Positions 8,801 to 16,297 of a stretch of 49,951 nt of DNA are shown here, piece after piece (position 1 is the first letter of the stretch; each line of letters starts with the position of its first letter). A model generated the notes under the pieces. That model ran no database searches. It saw only the letters and a list, made by a program, of their open reading frames with translations, and was not told the origin of the DNA. This stretch comes from an uncultured Eubacteriales bacterium (GTDB taxonomy: Bacteria; Bacillota; Clostridia; Oscillospirales; Acutalibacteraceae), in NCBI GenBank assembly GCA_900315285.1, contig OMYO01000010.1, positions 1 through 49,951 on the forward strand. The letters run 5' to 3'. Both the position numbers and the translations under genes were made by a program.

Positions 8801-9363
8801 TGGAGGCTGTCGGCTACGACATGTACCTGAAACTTCTCGGCGAGGCCATTAACGGGGAGAAGGCCGGCAAGGAAGAGCCGGAAGAGGAGCCCGAGTGCCT
8901 CATCGACCTCCAGATGGATGCCCACATTCCGGAGAACTACATTTCCAGCATTCCAAACCGGCTGTCCATGTACCGGCGCATTGCGGAAATCCGGACCGAG
9001 GAGGACGCCTCGGATGTCATCGATGAGCTCGTGGACCGTTTCGGCGACCCGCCAAAGCCGGTCGAGGGCCTCATCCAGGTCTCCCTGCTGCGTAACACCG
9101 CGGCACAGCTCGGTATTTATGAGGTCGGTCAGAGCGGCAAGGAGCTCCGCCTCTACAGCAACGATATCGACCTGAACGCCGTCATGCGCCTGAACTCCGA
9201 CTTCCCGCGGCAGATCCGGGTCCGGGACGGCCAGAAGCCCTACGTCAGTGTCAGCGTCCCAGAGAACGAGGTACCAATGGACCTTCTGAAAAAAGTGCTG
9301 CTGGTCCTGACCGCTTATCGGAAAGAGCAACAGATGGCAAACAAGGGACAGGACAAGGGCTAA
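5857..9363 (+). CDS. mfd: Transcription-repair coupling factor
   Basis: This 1168-aa Mfd is full length. It removes RNA polymerase stalled at DNA lesions and recruits the UvrABC excision machinery. The N-terminus is the UvrB-like region. Residues about 489-550 form the CarD-like RNA polymerase interaction domain (HKGDYIVHSIHGIGVF). The RecG-like motor has Walker A GDVGFGKTE (about 642), the DEEQ box (about 743), SATPIPRTL, and TTIIETGVDVPNAN / QIRGRIGRS. The C-terminal TRCF domain follows. The start has AAAGGAA upstream, and the gene ends before the next promoter. Confidence 0.97.
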   Translation: MSGFSKAVSGSREYQEIKNNIEQHRFPFGVLGTANIHKACLIHSLLADTEKRAIVLVPDEGTASRLAGDLVSLGTEAAVFPARELSFIAEQTRSREYEQRRMGALSAWLLKNVQVVLMPVEAAMQKTIPPQELGRRILTLKQGAEVNLDKLLASFVNAGYTHADEVEGPGQFAVRGGIVDFFPPDRENPLRMEFWGDEIDTISEFETESQRRTDTVKEVQVTPPGELIIGDRGALADTIETLAARVRTKNKDTVKSKMQDEADAIRNGRELCLDKYINLIYPMAATPLSYLQNGDILFLAESGQIRERANAVTKLSREEIKDAYELGNMTRSLGDLTITYSMLTEDYGNADTVFLDNFARGSFELPLKDLYSLTLATVPSWNGTLTSLFDDCLPDDYQEQAVVLAAGTEKAAKSLAEDLQQRDCNAVPYTEIPEIFPRGQISVIPRTFSSGVSFPKSRFLLVSHGGVASGSRRKIRRPKSANAFHSLDELHKGDYIVHSIHGIGVFEGIENLTVSGVTKDFIKIRYAKGDTLYVPVTQLDLVSKYIGPREESHTVKINRLGSKEWEKSRAKVRSAVKDIAKELTQLYAERMNTKGYAFSPDIDMQSDFERRFEYDETEDQLRCIQEIKEDMEKPYPMDRLLCGDVGFGKTEVALRAAFKCIADGKQCAFLVPTTILAFQHYNTIMQRFDGFPVNIEMLSRFKTPTEQKNIIKEIRRGSVDIVVGTHRLISKDVEFHDLGLLIVDEEQRFGVAQKEKLKQKFPNVDVLTLSATPIPRTLNMAMTGIRDMSILEEAPLDRHPVQTYVLEYDAGVITEAIERELRRGGQVYYMHNNVDSIMHCAAKIHEMVPDARIGVAHGKMSEDELSDVWRDLVDGDIDVLVCTTIIETGVDVPNANTLIIENADRLGLSQLHQIRGRIGRSSRRASAYFTFYGGKELTDIAARRLSAIREYTEFGSGFKIAMRDLELRGAGNILGAQQHGHMEAVGYDMYLKLLGEAINGEKAGKEEPEEEPECLIDLQMDAHIPENYISSIPNRLSMYRRIAEIRTEEDASDVIDELVDRFGDPPKPVEGLIQVSLLRNTAAQLGIYEVGQSGKELRLYSNDIDLNAVMRLNSDFPRQIRVRDGQKPYVSVSVPENEVPMDLLKKVLLVLTAYRKEQQMANKGQDKG

Positions 9364-9382
9364 TACAATTAGTTTGTGTGGA

Positions 9383-9444
9383 AATACCGTACCCGTATTG
9401 CCGTTCCCTCCTATGGAGCGTTATAATATTAACAATTAATATTA
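9383..9444 (+). promoter_or_regulatory. Promoter with two overlapping dyads upstream of the alcohol dehydrogenase
   Basis: TTGCCG (9398-9403) and TATAAT (9422-9427) are 18 bp apart. The dyad AATAC-N7-GTATT (9383-9399) covers the -35 side. A second dyad, TAATATT-N7-AATATTA (9424-9444), overlaps the -10 and start point. This layout suits a dimeric repressor or activator. No regulator gene is adjacent. Confidence 0.6.
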
Positions 9445-9475
9445 TTGTACTGCGCTCATTGAAGGAGGAATCGGC

Positions 9476-10696
9476 ATGAAAACTCTCGCCTACCACTATA
9501 ATCTGCCGCGGATCGGCGCCATGATGGCCGCATCCCGGCTCTCGAAGAACCCCTACGGTGCCGGCTTTTCCCCGGTCTATTTTGACAAGATGAAGGATCC
9601 GAAGCTCCCTCGGGAGGACTTCGTCCGGGTCCGGAACATTCAGACTGGAATCTGCGGTTCCGACATGTCGCTCTATATGGTGCACCAGTCCACTAAGATG
9701 AGCCTTGCCATGCTGCCGTCTTATCAGACCAACACCTATATGGGCCATGAGACCGTCGGCATTGTGGAAGAGGCCGGCCGAGATGTGAAGAACGTCAAGG
9801 TGGGCGACCGGGTCGTACTCAAGAAATATCTCCCGTGCTGTGCCACAAAGGGAATTCCCGAGGACGAGTGGTGCGAGCCCTGCAAGCACGACGACTATGT
9901 TGTCTGTGAGAAAATGGGTCAAGCTCCCCGGAAAGAGCATGTCGTGGGAGCGGGGATGGGAGACCAGTACATCGCCCCCTCTTCGTGTGTCATGTCGGTG
10001 AGCGACGCCATTTCGGACGACTATGCCACCATGATCGAGCCCTGCGCCGTCTCCCTCCACACGGTCATGAAAAAAATTCCGCAGAAGGGTGACAAGGTCG
10101 TGGTCTTCGGCGGCGGAATGATCGGTCTCAATATCTGCCAGTTCGTCAAACTGCTCCAGCCGGATTGCACCGTCTACATGATGACCCGCAGCAAGCTCAA
10201 ACAGGACATTGCCCTCCGGGTGGGCGCGGACAAGATCATTACCGGGAACATCTATGAGTACCTGGCGAAGGAGACCGGCAGCGAGCTCTACACCGACAAG
10301 TTCAATAAGAAGAGCCAGTGGCTCATGAACGGCGTGGACATTGTCTACGACTCCATTGGCAAGGAGTGGGCCTTCAACATGGGCCTCCGCATTCTACGGG
10401 CCCGCGGCGCCTATGTGAAGGTGGGCATCCAGATGACCCCCACCACCATCGACGAGACCCCGCTCTGGAATCGGGAGCTCGAGGTCATCGGCGTGGACTC
10501 CTACGGCGTCGATGAGTACGAGGGCGTTCCGTACCAGTCCTTTGAGCTTGTGAAGAAGCTCATGGAGGAGGGCAAGGTGGATCTGGAGGGTTTCATTACC
10601 CACCGGTTCCCGCTGTCGGAGTATAAGGCGGCCTTTAATCAGAATATCGTGGATGGGCACAATTCGATAAAGGTTGTGCTGGAGTGCGACAAGTGA
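9476..10696 (+). CDS. Zinc-dependent medium-chain alcohol dehydrogenase family protein
   Basis: This 406-aa MDR-family oxidoreductase probably oxidises or reduces an alcohol, polyol or sugar with NAD(P). Catalytic zinc ligands are visible in GICGSD (Cys60) and GHE (His91, Glu92). A Cys-rich lobe (CC...WCEPC...C) resembles the structural zinc site but with unusual spacing and an insertion. GGGMIGLN is the Rossmann nucleotide loop. It is about 50 residues longer than typical 340-350-aa members. AAGGAGG precedes the ATG. It appears monocistronic, with its own promoter and terminator. The substrate is unknown. Confidence 0.85.
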   Translation: MKTLAYHYNLPRIGAMMAASRLSKNPYGAGFSPVYFDKMKDPKLPREDFVRVRNIQTGICGSDMSLYMVHQSTKMSLAMLPSYQTNTYMGHETVGIVEEAGRDVKNVKVGDRVVLKKYLPCCATKGIPEDEWCEPCKHDDYVVCEKMGQAPRKEHVVGAGMGDQYIAPSSCVMSVSDAISDDYATMIEPCAVSLHTVMKKIPQKGDKVVVFGGGMIGLNICQFVKLLQPDCTVYMMTRSKLKQDIALRVGADKIITGNIYEYLAKETGSELYTDKFNKKSQWLMNGVDIVYDSIGKEWAFNMGLRILRARGAYVKVGIQMTPTTIDETPLWNRELEVIGVDSYGVDEYEGVPYQSFELVKKLMEEGKVDLEGFITHRFPLSEYKAAFNQNIVDGHNSIKVVLECDK

Positions 10697-10706
10697 GTTG
10701 TATGTA

Positions 10707-10739
10707 TGGGACTGTGCTTAGGCATAGCCCCCTTTTTTG
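10707..10739 (+). terminator. Terminator of the alcohol dehydrogenase gene
   Basis: GGGACTGTGC pairs with GCATAGCCCC (10708-10732) across a short TTAG loop with one mismatch and one G-U pair. TTTTTT follows. It lies just after the stop codon. Confidence 0.75.
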
Positions 10740-10860
10740 TGTTGTGGGGGCGATTGAGTTTTTTTGTTCCGCTTGAGGAAAGGGTGTTTCGGCGAAGCGA
10801 GGGGAAATTCGGACTGAAGTTTGCCAGAGAGGATAGTTTGACGGAAAATAGCCAGCCCCT

Positions 10861-11134
10861 TATGACTACATTTATAAATATTGAAAATGTAGTCATAAGC
10901 AATAATTCTGTGTGACCACATTTTGAAATATTCCGTTTGTAGTCATAATCATTCTATCTAATTTGATGAAATATGGCTGCTTTTGAAGGAATTCATGGCA
11001 TTCATTTGGGTTCATGGGCTGTGGCAACCCGTAAATCGCCCCAAAATTATGACTACATTTGAAAATATAGAAATTTCGGATGAACAGATTTTTTTAATTA
11101 GACTACATTTTCGAATAATCAATTTGTAGTCATA
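10861..11134 (+). repeat. 274-bp intergenic element, copy 1 (word TATGACTACA)
   Basis: The element is bounded by TATGACTACA and its inverse TGTAGTCATA. Ten-bp words sit at offsets 0, 27, 50, 77, 187, 237 and 264. Three inverted pairs each enclose exactly 17 bp of AT-rich DNA. The centre contains GTAAATCGCCC. Copies at 14700-14973 (inverted, close to 90% identical by eye) and 44041-44314 have the same length and offsets. The ends form imperfect terminal inverted repeats, as in MITEs, but no clear target duplication is visible. There is no coding potential. Confidence 0.85.
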
Positions 11135-11155
11135 ATGCCCTCTCACCAACACAGC

Positions 11156-11182
11156 AAAAAACCGCCGACACCCGTCGGCGGT
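11156..11182 (-). terminator. Terminator of the ABC transporter operon
   Basis: ACCGCCGAC and its complement (11161-11182) form a GC-rich stem. Six As on plus (11156-11161) become the T-tract for leftward transcription. Confidence 0.85.
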
Positions 11183-11200
11183 CCAATATATTTAGTAATT

Positions 11201-12040
11201 TTAATCCAAATTCACATTCCTCGACATGATCCGGCACGTTGCCCAGTACTCCAGAGCCGCAATGATGGCCAGCAGCAGGACCAGGAACCAGATGACCGCC
11301 TGTACAACGGCACCGCCGTGGAACCAGACCGTGAAGTTGTTGGCGAGCTTGGCGTACAGCGAGATGATGACCTGGAACAGGATGGTGAAGACCAGGAACG
11401 AGAGCACGCCGCCGAGGACCTTGTGGTTCTTGGCACGCAGCTGTCCGAAGGCGATGGAGAAGTAGCAGATGAGCACGAACTGTACCGACCAGACGAGGTA
11501 GGCGAAGAAGAGCTCAAGGGCGAATCCCCAGCCGGGGACGCCGATTTGGGCGTGGATCTCCTGACCTAAGAAGCCGGTGCTGTCCGTCAGAGTGTCCCAG
11601 AAGCGGGAGAGGGAGCGGTTGAACTGCTCCGAGCTGCTCATGGAGATCCAGAGCGAGCCGATGGAGACGACGGAGCTGAAGAACACCCAGATGAAGTAGT
11701 TCAAGAGCTTCGAGAACACCAGGTCCCGCGGATGGGTGGGCAGCGTCAGCATGAGGTAGCCCTCGTCGGTAAAGAAGTTCTTATAGAACCGGTTGACCAG
11801 AAAGATGATGGTCATGAAGATGAGGGCGACAAAGGCAATGCCGTAGAGCAGAGAGATGAAGCTGGCAAGGCCCTGCAGGACTTTGGCGGCGCCGAACGAG
11901 GCGCTTGCGCTGATGTTCTGCCGCGTGGAGAGCCATGTGGTGAGGCGTCCAAGGAGGGCGAGGACCAGCATGACGAGGTAGGAAGGTCCGAAGAACTTTC
12001 CGTCCACGAGGAATTCGTGTTTGATGAGTTTGCCTAGCAT
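11201..12040 (-). CDS. ABC-2 type transporter permease
   Basis: This 279-aa membrane protein has about six transmembrane segments (for example near residues 20-35, 60-85, 110-130, 180-200, 215-235 and 245-265). The N-terminal KLIKHEF is typical of ABC-2 permeases of the Gram-positive export type. It overlaps the ATPase gene by 7 nt, so both should be made together as an exporter. The substrate (peptide, lipid or drug) is unknown. No GntR regulator is adjacent, although such pairs often have one. Confidence 0.85.
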   Translation of the reverse strand: MLGKLIKHEFLVDGKFFGPSYLVMLVLALLGRLTTWLSTRQNISASASFGAAKVLQGLASFISLLYGIAFVALIFMTIIFLVNRFYKNFFTDEGYLMLTLPTHPRDLVFSKLLNYFIWVFFSSVVSIGSLWISMSSSEQFNRSLSRFWDTLTDSTGFLGQEIHAQIGVPGWGFALELFFAYLVWSVQFVLICYFSIAFGQLRAKNHKVLGGVLSFLVFTILFQVIISLYAKLANNFTVWFHGGAVVQAVIWFLVLLLAIIAALEYWATCRIMSRNVNLD

Positions 12041-12729
12041 CGGAACACCTCCCGGAAGAGACTGTCGACGGTTTCGCCGCGGTCGTGGACCTCCTTGGCG
12101 GAGTTGTACTCCAGGATGTCGCCGTTGCGGATGAACACGTACTCGTCGAGGACGGGCTCAATGTCAGCAATGAGGTGGGTGGACAGGACCACCGTGGCCT
12201 CTTTGTTGTAGTTCTTGATGATGGTGTCGAGAATATAGTCCCGCGATGCAGGGTCGACTCCTCCGATGGGCTCGTCGAGAAGATAGAGCTTTGCCTGTCG
12301 GCTCATGACCAGGATGAGCTGTACTTTTTCCCGGTTGCCCTTGGAGAGGGCCTTGAATTTTTTCTTGGGGTCGATGTTCAGGTGGGCAAGCATATCGTAG
12401 GCCTTGTCCTGGTCCAGGTCAGAGTAGAAGTCTGCCATGAAGTGGACCATTTCGGTGACGGTCATGCTGTCGCTGAGGTAGTTGCGCTCCGGGAGATAGG
12501 CAACGATCTTTTTCGTCTCCACACCGGGCTTCATGCCGTTGATGAGGATTTCACCGCTGGTGGGTGCCAGCAGTCCGCAGGCCAGTTTGATGAGCGTCGT
12601 CTTGCCGGAGCCGTTGGGGCCCAGGAGTCCGACGATCTTACCCTGCGGGAGCGCGAGATCGATGCCATTCAGTGCCGTGAAGCTGCCGTAGTTCTTCTTC
12701 AGCTGTCTGCATTCCAGAATGGCGGCCAT
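12034..12729 (-). CDS. ABC transporter ATP-binding protein
   Basis: This 231-aa ABC ATPase has Walker A LGPNGSGKTTL, the signature LSKGNREKV, Walker B LYLLDEP with a D-loop GGVDP, and a switch-region His in LSTHL. It powers the ABC-2 permease encoded immediately downstream. The start at 12729 has GGAGG with 7-nt spacing. Transcription starts from a promoter that diverges from the neighbouring plus-strand gene. Confidence 0.93.
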   Translation of the reverse strand: MAAILECRQLKKNYGSFTALNGIDLALPQGKIVGLLGPNGSGKTTLIKLACGLLAPTSGEILINGMKPGVETKKIVAYLPERNYLSDSMTVTEMVHFMADFYSDLDQDKAYDMLAHLNIDPKKKFKALSKGNREKVQLILVMSRQAKLYLLDEPIGGVDPASRDYILDTIIKNYNKEATVVLSTHLIADIEPVLDEYVFIRNGDILEYNSAKEVHDRGETVDSLFREVFRC

Positions 12730-12763
12730 TTGCGTTCCTCCTTATGGAAATTTTTACCTAACT

Positions 12764-12791
12764 ATTATACAATGCCCACCGTTTTGGGCAA
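12764..12791 (-). promoter_or_regulatory. Promoter of the ABC transporter operon
   Basis: On the minus strand TTGCCC (12791-12786) and TATAAT (12769-12764) are spaced 16 bp. The repeat TGCCC-N8-GGGCA spans the -35 side and could be an operator. Confidence 0.65.
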
Positions 12792-12838
12792 GTAAACACA
12801 TTGTAACATTTTCGTACGGCCGTCGGCCTTTCCCTTCG

Positions 12839-12867
12839 TTGACGAATACTGTTATTTTCGATAAAAT
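12839..12867 (+). promoter_or_regulatory. Promoter of the coiled-coil membrane protein gene
   Basis: TTGACG (12839-12844) and TAAAAT (12862-12867) have 17-bp spacing, about 40 bp upstream of the ATG at 12910. Confidence 0.75.
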
Positions 12868-12909
12868 AATAATTAGTATCTTTGAATCTGTGTGCAGGAG
12901 GACGGAACC

Positions 12910-13467
12910 ATGAAGGATCGCAAGAAGAGAAAGCTGAAGAGAACCCTTATGTTCCTTGGCGGAGCAGGTGTCGGTGCGACTTCCGCCGCTCTGGTCGTCT
13001 ATGCCTGCTGGCCACAGATAAAGTCTACTCTGGAGAAAAAGCTGAACGAGCGCAATGACCGCGTTCGCCCTGCTATTCAGGAGGCCAAGGACCGGAAGGC
13101 CGCCATCGCCGCTGAAAAGAAAAAACTCCAGAAGGAACTGAAAAAGTTTGAGAAGGCGGAGCGCAAGACCCGCCAGAAGCAGGCCACCCGCGTCTACAAT
13201 GAGTACCTTCGCAAGGGCTACGAGCCCACGGCAGACATGATCCACGAGGCCGCTGGTTCCATGCTGGAACTCCGCAAGGAGAATGACGAAAAGCGGGACG
13301 AGCTGCAGAAGGCGTCCGACGCTAAGGTCGAAGAGCGAATCGCCAAAAAGAAGGAAGACCGGGAGAAAGAGGCCATTGAACACGCCCAGGAGAAGCAGAG
13401 CATCAAGCTAAAGGACGGTAAGACTTTGACGGTCTCCTCCACAGTGCGCCCGGAAAATCTGAAATAA
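12910..13467 (+). CDS. Membrane-anchored coiled-coil protein of unknown function
   Basis: This 185-aa protein has a basic N-terminus, one transmembrane segment (about residues 13-36), then a long Lys/Glu/Arg-rich helical region likely to form a coiled coil (about 45-165). The ATG at 12910 has AGGAGG 8 nt upstream; a GTG at 12892 overlaps that site and was rejected. The N-in topology is ambiguous: positive residues on both sides could leave the coil in the cytoplasm. I do not recognise a family. It has its own promoter and precedes initiator tRNA. Confidence 0.75.
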   Translation: MKDRKKRKLKRTLMFLGGAGVGATSAALVVYACWPQIKSTLEKKLNERNDRVRPAIQEAKDRKAAIAAEKKKLQKELKKFEKAERKTRQKQATRVYNEYLRKGYEPTADMIHEAAGSMLELRKENDEKRDELQKASDAKVEERIAKKKEDREKEAIEHAQEKQSIKLKDGKTLTVSSTVRPENLK

Positions 13468-13491
13468 TCCGGCAATTTTTGAAAAAAGAAC

Positions 13492-13520
13492 TTGCTTTTG
13501 TATATGGGGTCGGCTATAAT
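13492..13520 (+). promoter_or_regulatory. Promoter of initiator tRNA
   Basis: TTGCTT (13492-13497) and a perfect TATAAT (13515-13520) with 17-bp spacing, about 40 bp upstream of the mature tRNA. Confidence 0.85.
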
Positions 13521-13560
13521 AGACGAGCACTCAGGGAGAGACACCTGAGGAAACTGATAT

Positions 13561-13636
<76 letters not shown>

Positions 13637-13643
13637 GAAAAAG

Positions 13644-13668
13644 AGACCAGCAGTTGCTGGTCTTTTTT
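13644..13668 (+). terminator. Terminator of initiator tRNA
   Basis: AGACCAGCA and TGCTGGTCT form a 9-bp stem with a 2-nt spacer, followed by TTTTT, directly after the tRNA. Confidence 0.9.
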
Positions 13669-13686
13669 ATTTTTTCCGAAAAGATC

Positions 13687-13718
13687 AAAGCCGTGTCTTC
13701 CTGGACACGGCTTTTTTT
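13687..13718 (+). terminator. Second terminator after initiator tRNA
   Basis: AAAGCCGTGTC pairs with GACACGGCTTT, followed by Ts. This backup terminator separates the tRNA from the SDR gene. Confidence 0.85.
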
Positions 13719-13719
13719 A

Positions 13720-13748
13720 TTGCATACGCGTGACCAATTTGCTAAAAT
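13720..13748 (+). promoter_or_regulatory. Promoter of the SDR gene, with a dyad in the leader
   Basis: TTGCAT (13720-13725) and TAAAAT (13743-13748) are spaced 17 bp. Just downstream, TGTTTG-N8-CAAACA (about 13762-13781) is an inverted repeat near the start point and could be an operator. Confidence 0.65.
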
Positions 13749-13808
13749 AAATTTGGACAGTTGTTTGACAAAAGACAAACAAAAAATCGGTAAAGGAGAG
13801 AATGAACT

Positions 13809-14618
13809 ATGATCAAAAACAAAAACATCGTGCTGACCGGCTGCAACAGCGGTATTGGCTACGAGACCCTGAAGATCTTCCTGAAGGGCGGAAACCGTGT
13901 TCTGGGCGTCGATAAGAACACGTACAACCTGGAGAAGATCGAGGATGACAACCTGATCATCATGCAGCAGGACATCGCCAGCAAAGAGGGAGTGGATGCC
14001 GTCTTTGCCCGTGCCGAGGAAGAATTTGACTTCATTGACATCTTCTACGCCAACGCCGGCTACCCGCAGTACGAGCGCCTTGACTATGTGGACTGGGACC
14101 GCCCCATCGACATGTTCAACACCAACGTGTTCTCCCAGATGTACAGCTATGAGAAGTACATTGCCTATCTGAACGGCCGCAAGGGCATTATGGCAATGAC
14201 CGTCTCCGCCATCGGATCCCTCGCCATTCCGGGCTTCACCATGTACTCGGCATCGAAATTCGCCATGCACGGCTTCCAGGAGGGCCTCCGCGCCGGAGAA
14301 CTCCCGAAGAACGTCCAGCTGACGACCCTCAACCCCATCGCCACCATGACGGACTTCTTCTATGCCGGCAACCCCATCAAATATCAGCGGCCCATCCCGC
14401 TCATGCGCGCCTCCAAGTGCGCCAAATATATGGTCAAGGCCATTGAGAAGGGCAAAGGCGATGTCTGCCCGTCCATCCTTCTCAAGATCTACATTCCGCT
14501 TTGCTCCGTATTCCCGGCTGCCAAGCAGATCTACTGGTTCCTGAACCGGATTGCCCTCAAGTCTCTCGACAAGGAGAAGGCCAAGGCAAATCCGCGTCCG
14601 CAGAAGAAACCGTACTAA
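13809..14618 (+). CDS. Short-chain dehydrogenase/reductase
   Basis: This 269-aa classical SDR has the NAD(P)-binding TGCNSGIG near residue 10, NAG after the fourth strand, a catalytic Ser in the TVSAIGS segment and YSASK with the catalytic Tyr and Lys. It reduces or oxidises a hydroxyl/keto substrate; which one cannot be told. The C-terminal 50 residues are hydrophobic then basic (KPRPQKKPY-like end), suggesting peripheral membrane contact. It has its own promoter, an AAAGGAG site and a terminator. Confidence 0.88.
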   Translation: MIKNKNIVLTGCNSGIGYETLKIFLKGGNRVLGVDKNTYNLEKIEDDNLIIMQQDIASKEGVDAVFARAEEEFDFIDIFYANAGYPQYERLDYVDWDRPIDMFNTNVFSQMYSYEKYIAYLNGRKGIMAMTVSAIGSLAIPGFTMYSASKFAMHGFQEGLRAGELPKNVQLTTLNPIATMTDFFYAGNPIKYQRPIPLMRASKCAKYMVKAIEKGKGDVCPSILLKIYIPLCSVFPAAKQIYWFLNRIALKSLDKEKAKANPRPQKKPY

Positions 14619-14635
14619 AATTCATTCAAATTTTT

Positions 14636-14670
14636 CCGGCCGTGTCCTGAGGGATGCGGCCGGTTTTTTT
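14636..14670 (+). terminator. Terminator of the SDR gene
   Basis: CCGGCCG and CGGCCGG form a strong stem around a 13-nt loop, followed by TTTTTTT. Confidence 0.85.
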
Positions 14671-14699
14671 GCTGTGTTTTTGGGGAAATGGGGGCCAAT

Positions 14700-14973
14700 T
14701 ATGACTACAAATTGATTATTTGAAAATGTGGTCTAATTGGCAAAATCCGGTCATCCGAAATTTGAATATTTTCAAATGTAGTCATAATTTTGGGGCGATT
14801 CACGGGCTGCCACAGCCCATAAACCCGAATGAAGGCCCTGAATTCCTTCTAAAACAGCCAGAATTTATCAAATTAGATAGAATGGTTATGACTACAAACG
14901 GAATATTTCAAAATATGGTCACACAGAATTTTTAATTATGACTACATTTTCAATAATTAAAAATGTAGTCATA
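14700..14973 (-). repeat. 274-bp intergenic element, copy 2 (inverted)
   Basis: This is the reverse complement of the copy at 10861-11134. It has the same length, the same word offsets and similar spacers, including the central ATCGCCCC region (here GGGGCGAT). The two copies flank the ABC operon, coiled-coil gene, tRNA and SDR as a 4.1-kb inverted pair. Recombination between them could flip this segment, though nothing shows that it does. Confidence 0.85.
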
Positions 14974-15015
14974 ATGGGTTGGCGGTCTCGCAAGACTGAA
15001 TCGCCCCTCACCAAC

Positions 15016-15049
15016 AAAAAAAGCGGTACCACTCCACCAGTGATACCGC
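15016..15049 (-). terminator. Terminator of the sigma-factor gene
   Basis: GCGGTACCACT pairs with AGTGATACCGC (15023-15049, one mismatch). Seven As on plus (15016-15022) give a T-tract leftward. It begins only 12 bp past the second in-frame stop (15061), not past the first (15250). Confidence 0.85.
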
Positions 15050-15060
15050 CTTTATTCCTG

Positions 15061-15249
15061 TCAATTGTTATTGTTATAGAAGTCATCCTGCCTCCGGACC
15101 GTCTGGGAGATCAGCTTCCTTGTGGTCTCCGCCTGGGCCGTGGTCTGCGGCTCCGGGCTGGGCTGGGGCTGATTGTTGTTCTGGGTTATTCCCGCACCCC
15201 GGCGGTCAGCATTTTGCGTGGCCGTTATAGCCTGGGAATTTCTGGCATT
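15061..15249 (-). other. In-frame 62-codon extension after the sigma-factor stop
   Basis: After the TAA at 15252-15250 the same frame stays open for 62 codons to TGA at 15063-15061. The translation is rich in Gln, Asn, Pro and Thr (for example QPQPSPEPQTTAQ), like the tail before the stop. Most of its codons end in G or C, as in real genes here. The terminator lies directly after this second stop. Either the TAA is a recent nonsense mutation, or it is sometimes read through. A chance open frame is possible but less likely. Confidence 0.6.
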
Positions 15250-16233
15250 TTAATTCCCCTGACCAATTGCCTGACCAGCCTCTCCAGCGACCCCGCTCTC
15301 ACCGGGCGCCGCTGTGACCTGCGTGAAATTGGGCGTGGAACCGCTGCCTTTCTTGTCGCTCTGATAGACGGCGGCAATGACACCTCCCGCGACAACGATG
15401 GATGCCAGGATGACAGCGAGGATTTTTCGGGCCGTTGTACCGAGAATGCCTGCAGCTGCGGAGGCAGAACCGCCAGGCAGCTTCTTGGCTATGGCATTCC
15501 AGGTGCTCTCTTCGCCTGCCGCACCGGCTTCGCTGCGGGCGCTGATCCAACCGCCCTCCTCGGACTCAAGCTTCGGCACGACATGGCCGGCAACGGGCAC
15601 GAGTGTGAACGCGTGGAGTTTGATGCCCGACTCCTTCTCAATGCGCTCCACTGCCTTGGCCAGCTGCTTTTTGGCGTAGTGCATGGAACTCTTGACGGTT
15701 CCGAGTGGGATGGCGGTCTCGTCGGAAATTTGCTGATAGGTGTAGCCCTGCTGATGCATGGCAAGGCACATCATGCGGTCGGCAGACAGGGTGTCGATGG
15801 CCGACTGGAGATATTTCTTGATGAGCTCCTGCTCCAACTCGTCGGTGGGGGAGGAGTCCAGGTCCTCACTGTCCAGAGCGTCCATGCCAATGGCGGTCTC
15901 GTCGGAGACCGGGGGCCGGAGGTCGTCCTTGCCGTTCTTGTTCTTCTCCCGGGTCACAATGGTGATGCTCTGGTTGTGCGCAATGGTCCGGCACCAGCCC
16001 AGGAACTTGTTCGGGTCCTTCAGCTTATCCAGATTTCGGAAAATTCGAAGGTGGGTGTCCTGCACGGCATCCTCCACGTCCAGAGCACTGTGCAGAACTT
16101 CATAGCACTCTGCCGCCACGATGCGATAGGAATAGTGGTACAGCGCCTCAAAGGCCTCCTGGTCTCCGCCGGCGGCCGCCTTCACATATTCCTCTAAATT
16201 GTCCGCGATGGACTCGGTCTTAACTTCCCTCAT
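15250..16233 (-). CDS. ECF-type sigma factor with C-terminal transmembrane anchor
   Basis: This 327-aa protein begins with a sigma-70 family core: region 2 (about residues 22-94, with DAVQDTHLRIFRNL) and region 4 (about 140-195, with YTYQQISDETAIPLGTVKSSMHYAKK as the helix-turn-helix). Unlike ordinary ECF factors of about 180 aa, it continues through a linker to one transmembrane helix (about 271-290) and a Ser/Gly/Ala/Pro-rich tail predicted outside. No separate anti-sigma gene is adjacent, so the C-terminus may act as a built-in sensor or anchor. GGGAG lies 11 nt upstream of the ATG, so the start is somewhat uncertain. The gene diverges from three secreted-protein genes. Confidence 0.85.
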   Translation of the reverse strand: MREVKTESIADNLEEYVKAAAGGDQEAFEALYHYSYRIVAAECYEVLHSALDVEDAVQDTHLRIFRNLDKLKDPNKFLGWCRTIAHNQSITIVTREKNKNGKDDLRPPVSDETAIGMDALDSEDLDSSPTDELEQELIKKYLQSAIDTLSADRMMCLAMHQQGYTYQQISDETAIPLGTVKSSMHYAKKQLAKAVERIEKESGIKLHAFTLVPVAGHVVPKLESEEGGWISARSEAGAAGEESTWNAIAKKLPGGSASAAAGILGTTARKILAVILASIVVAGGVIAAVYQSDKKGSGSTPNFTQVTAAPGESGVAGEAGQAIGQGN

Positions 16234-16297
16234 ACCTTCAAAGTCTCCCAGTCAACTTAACTTTACTGATGGTTTAATTATAACAGATTGTTTGTCG

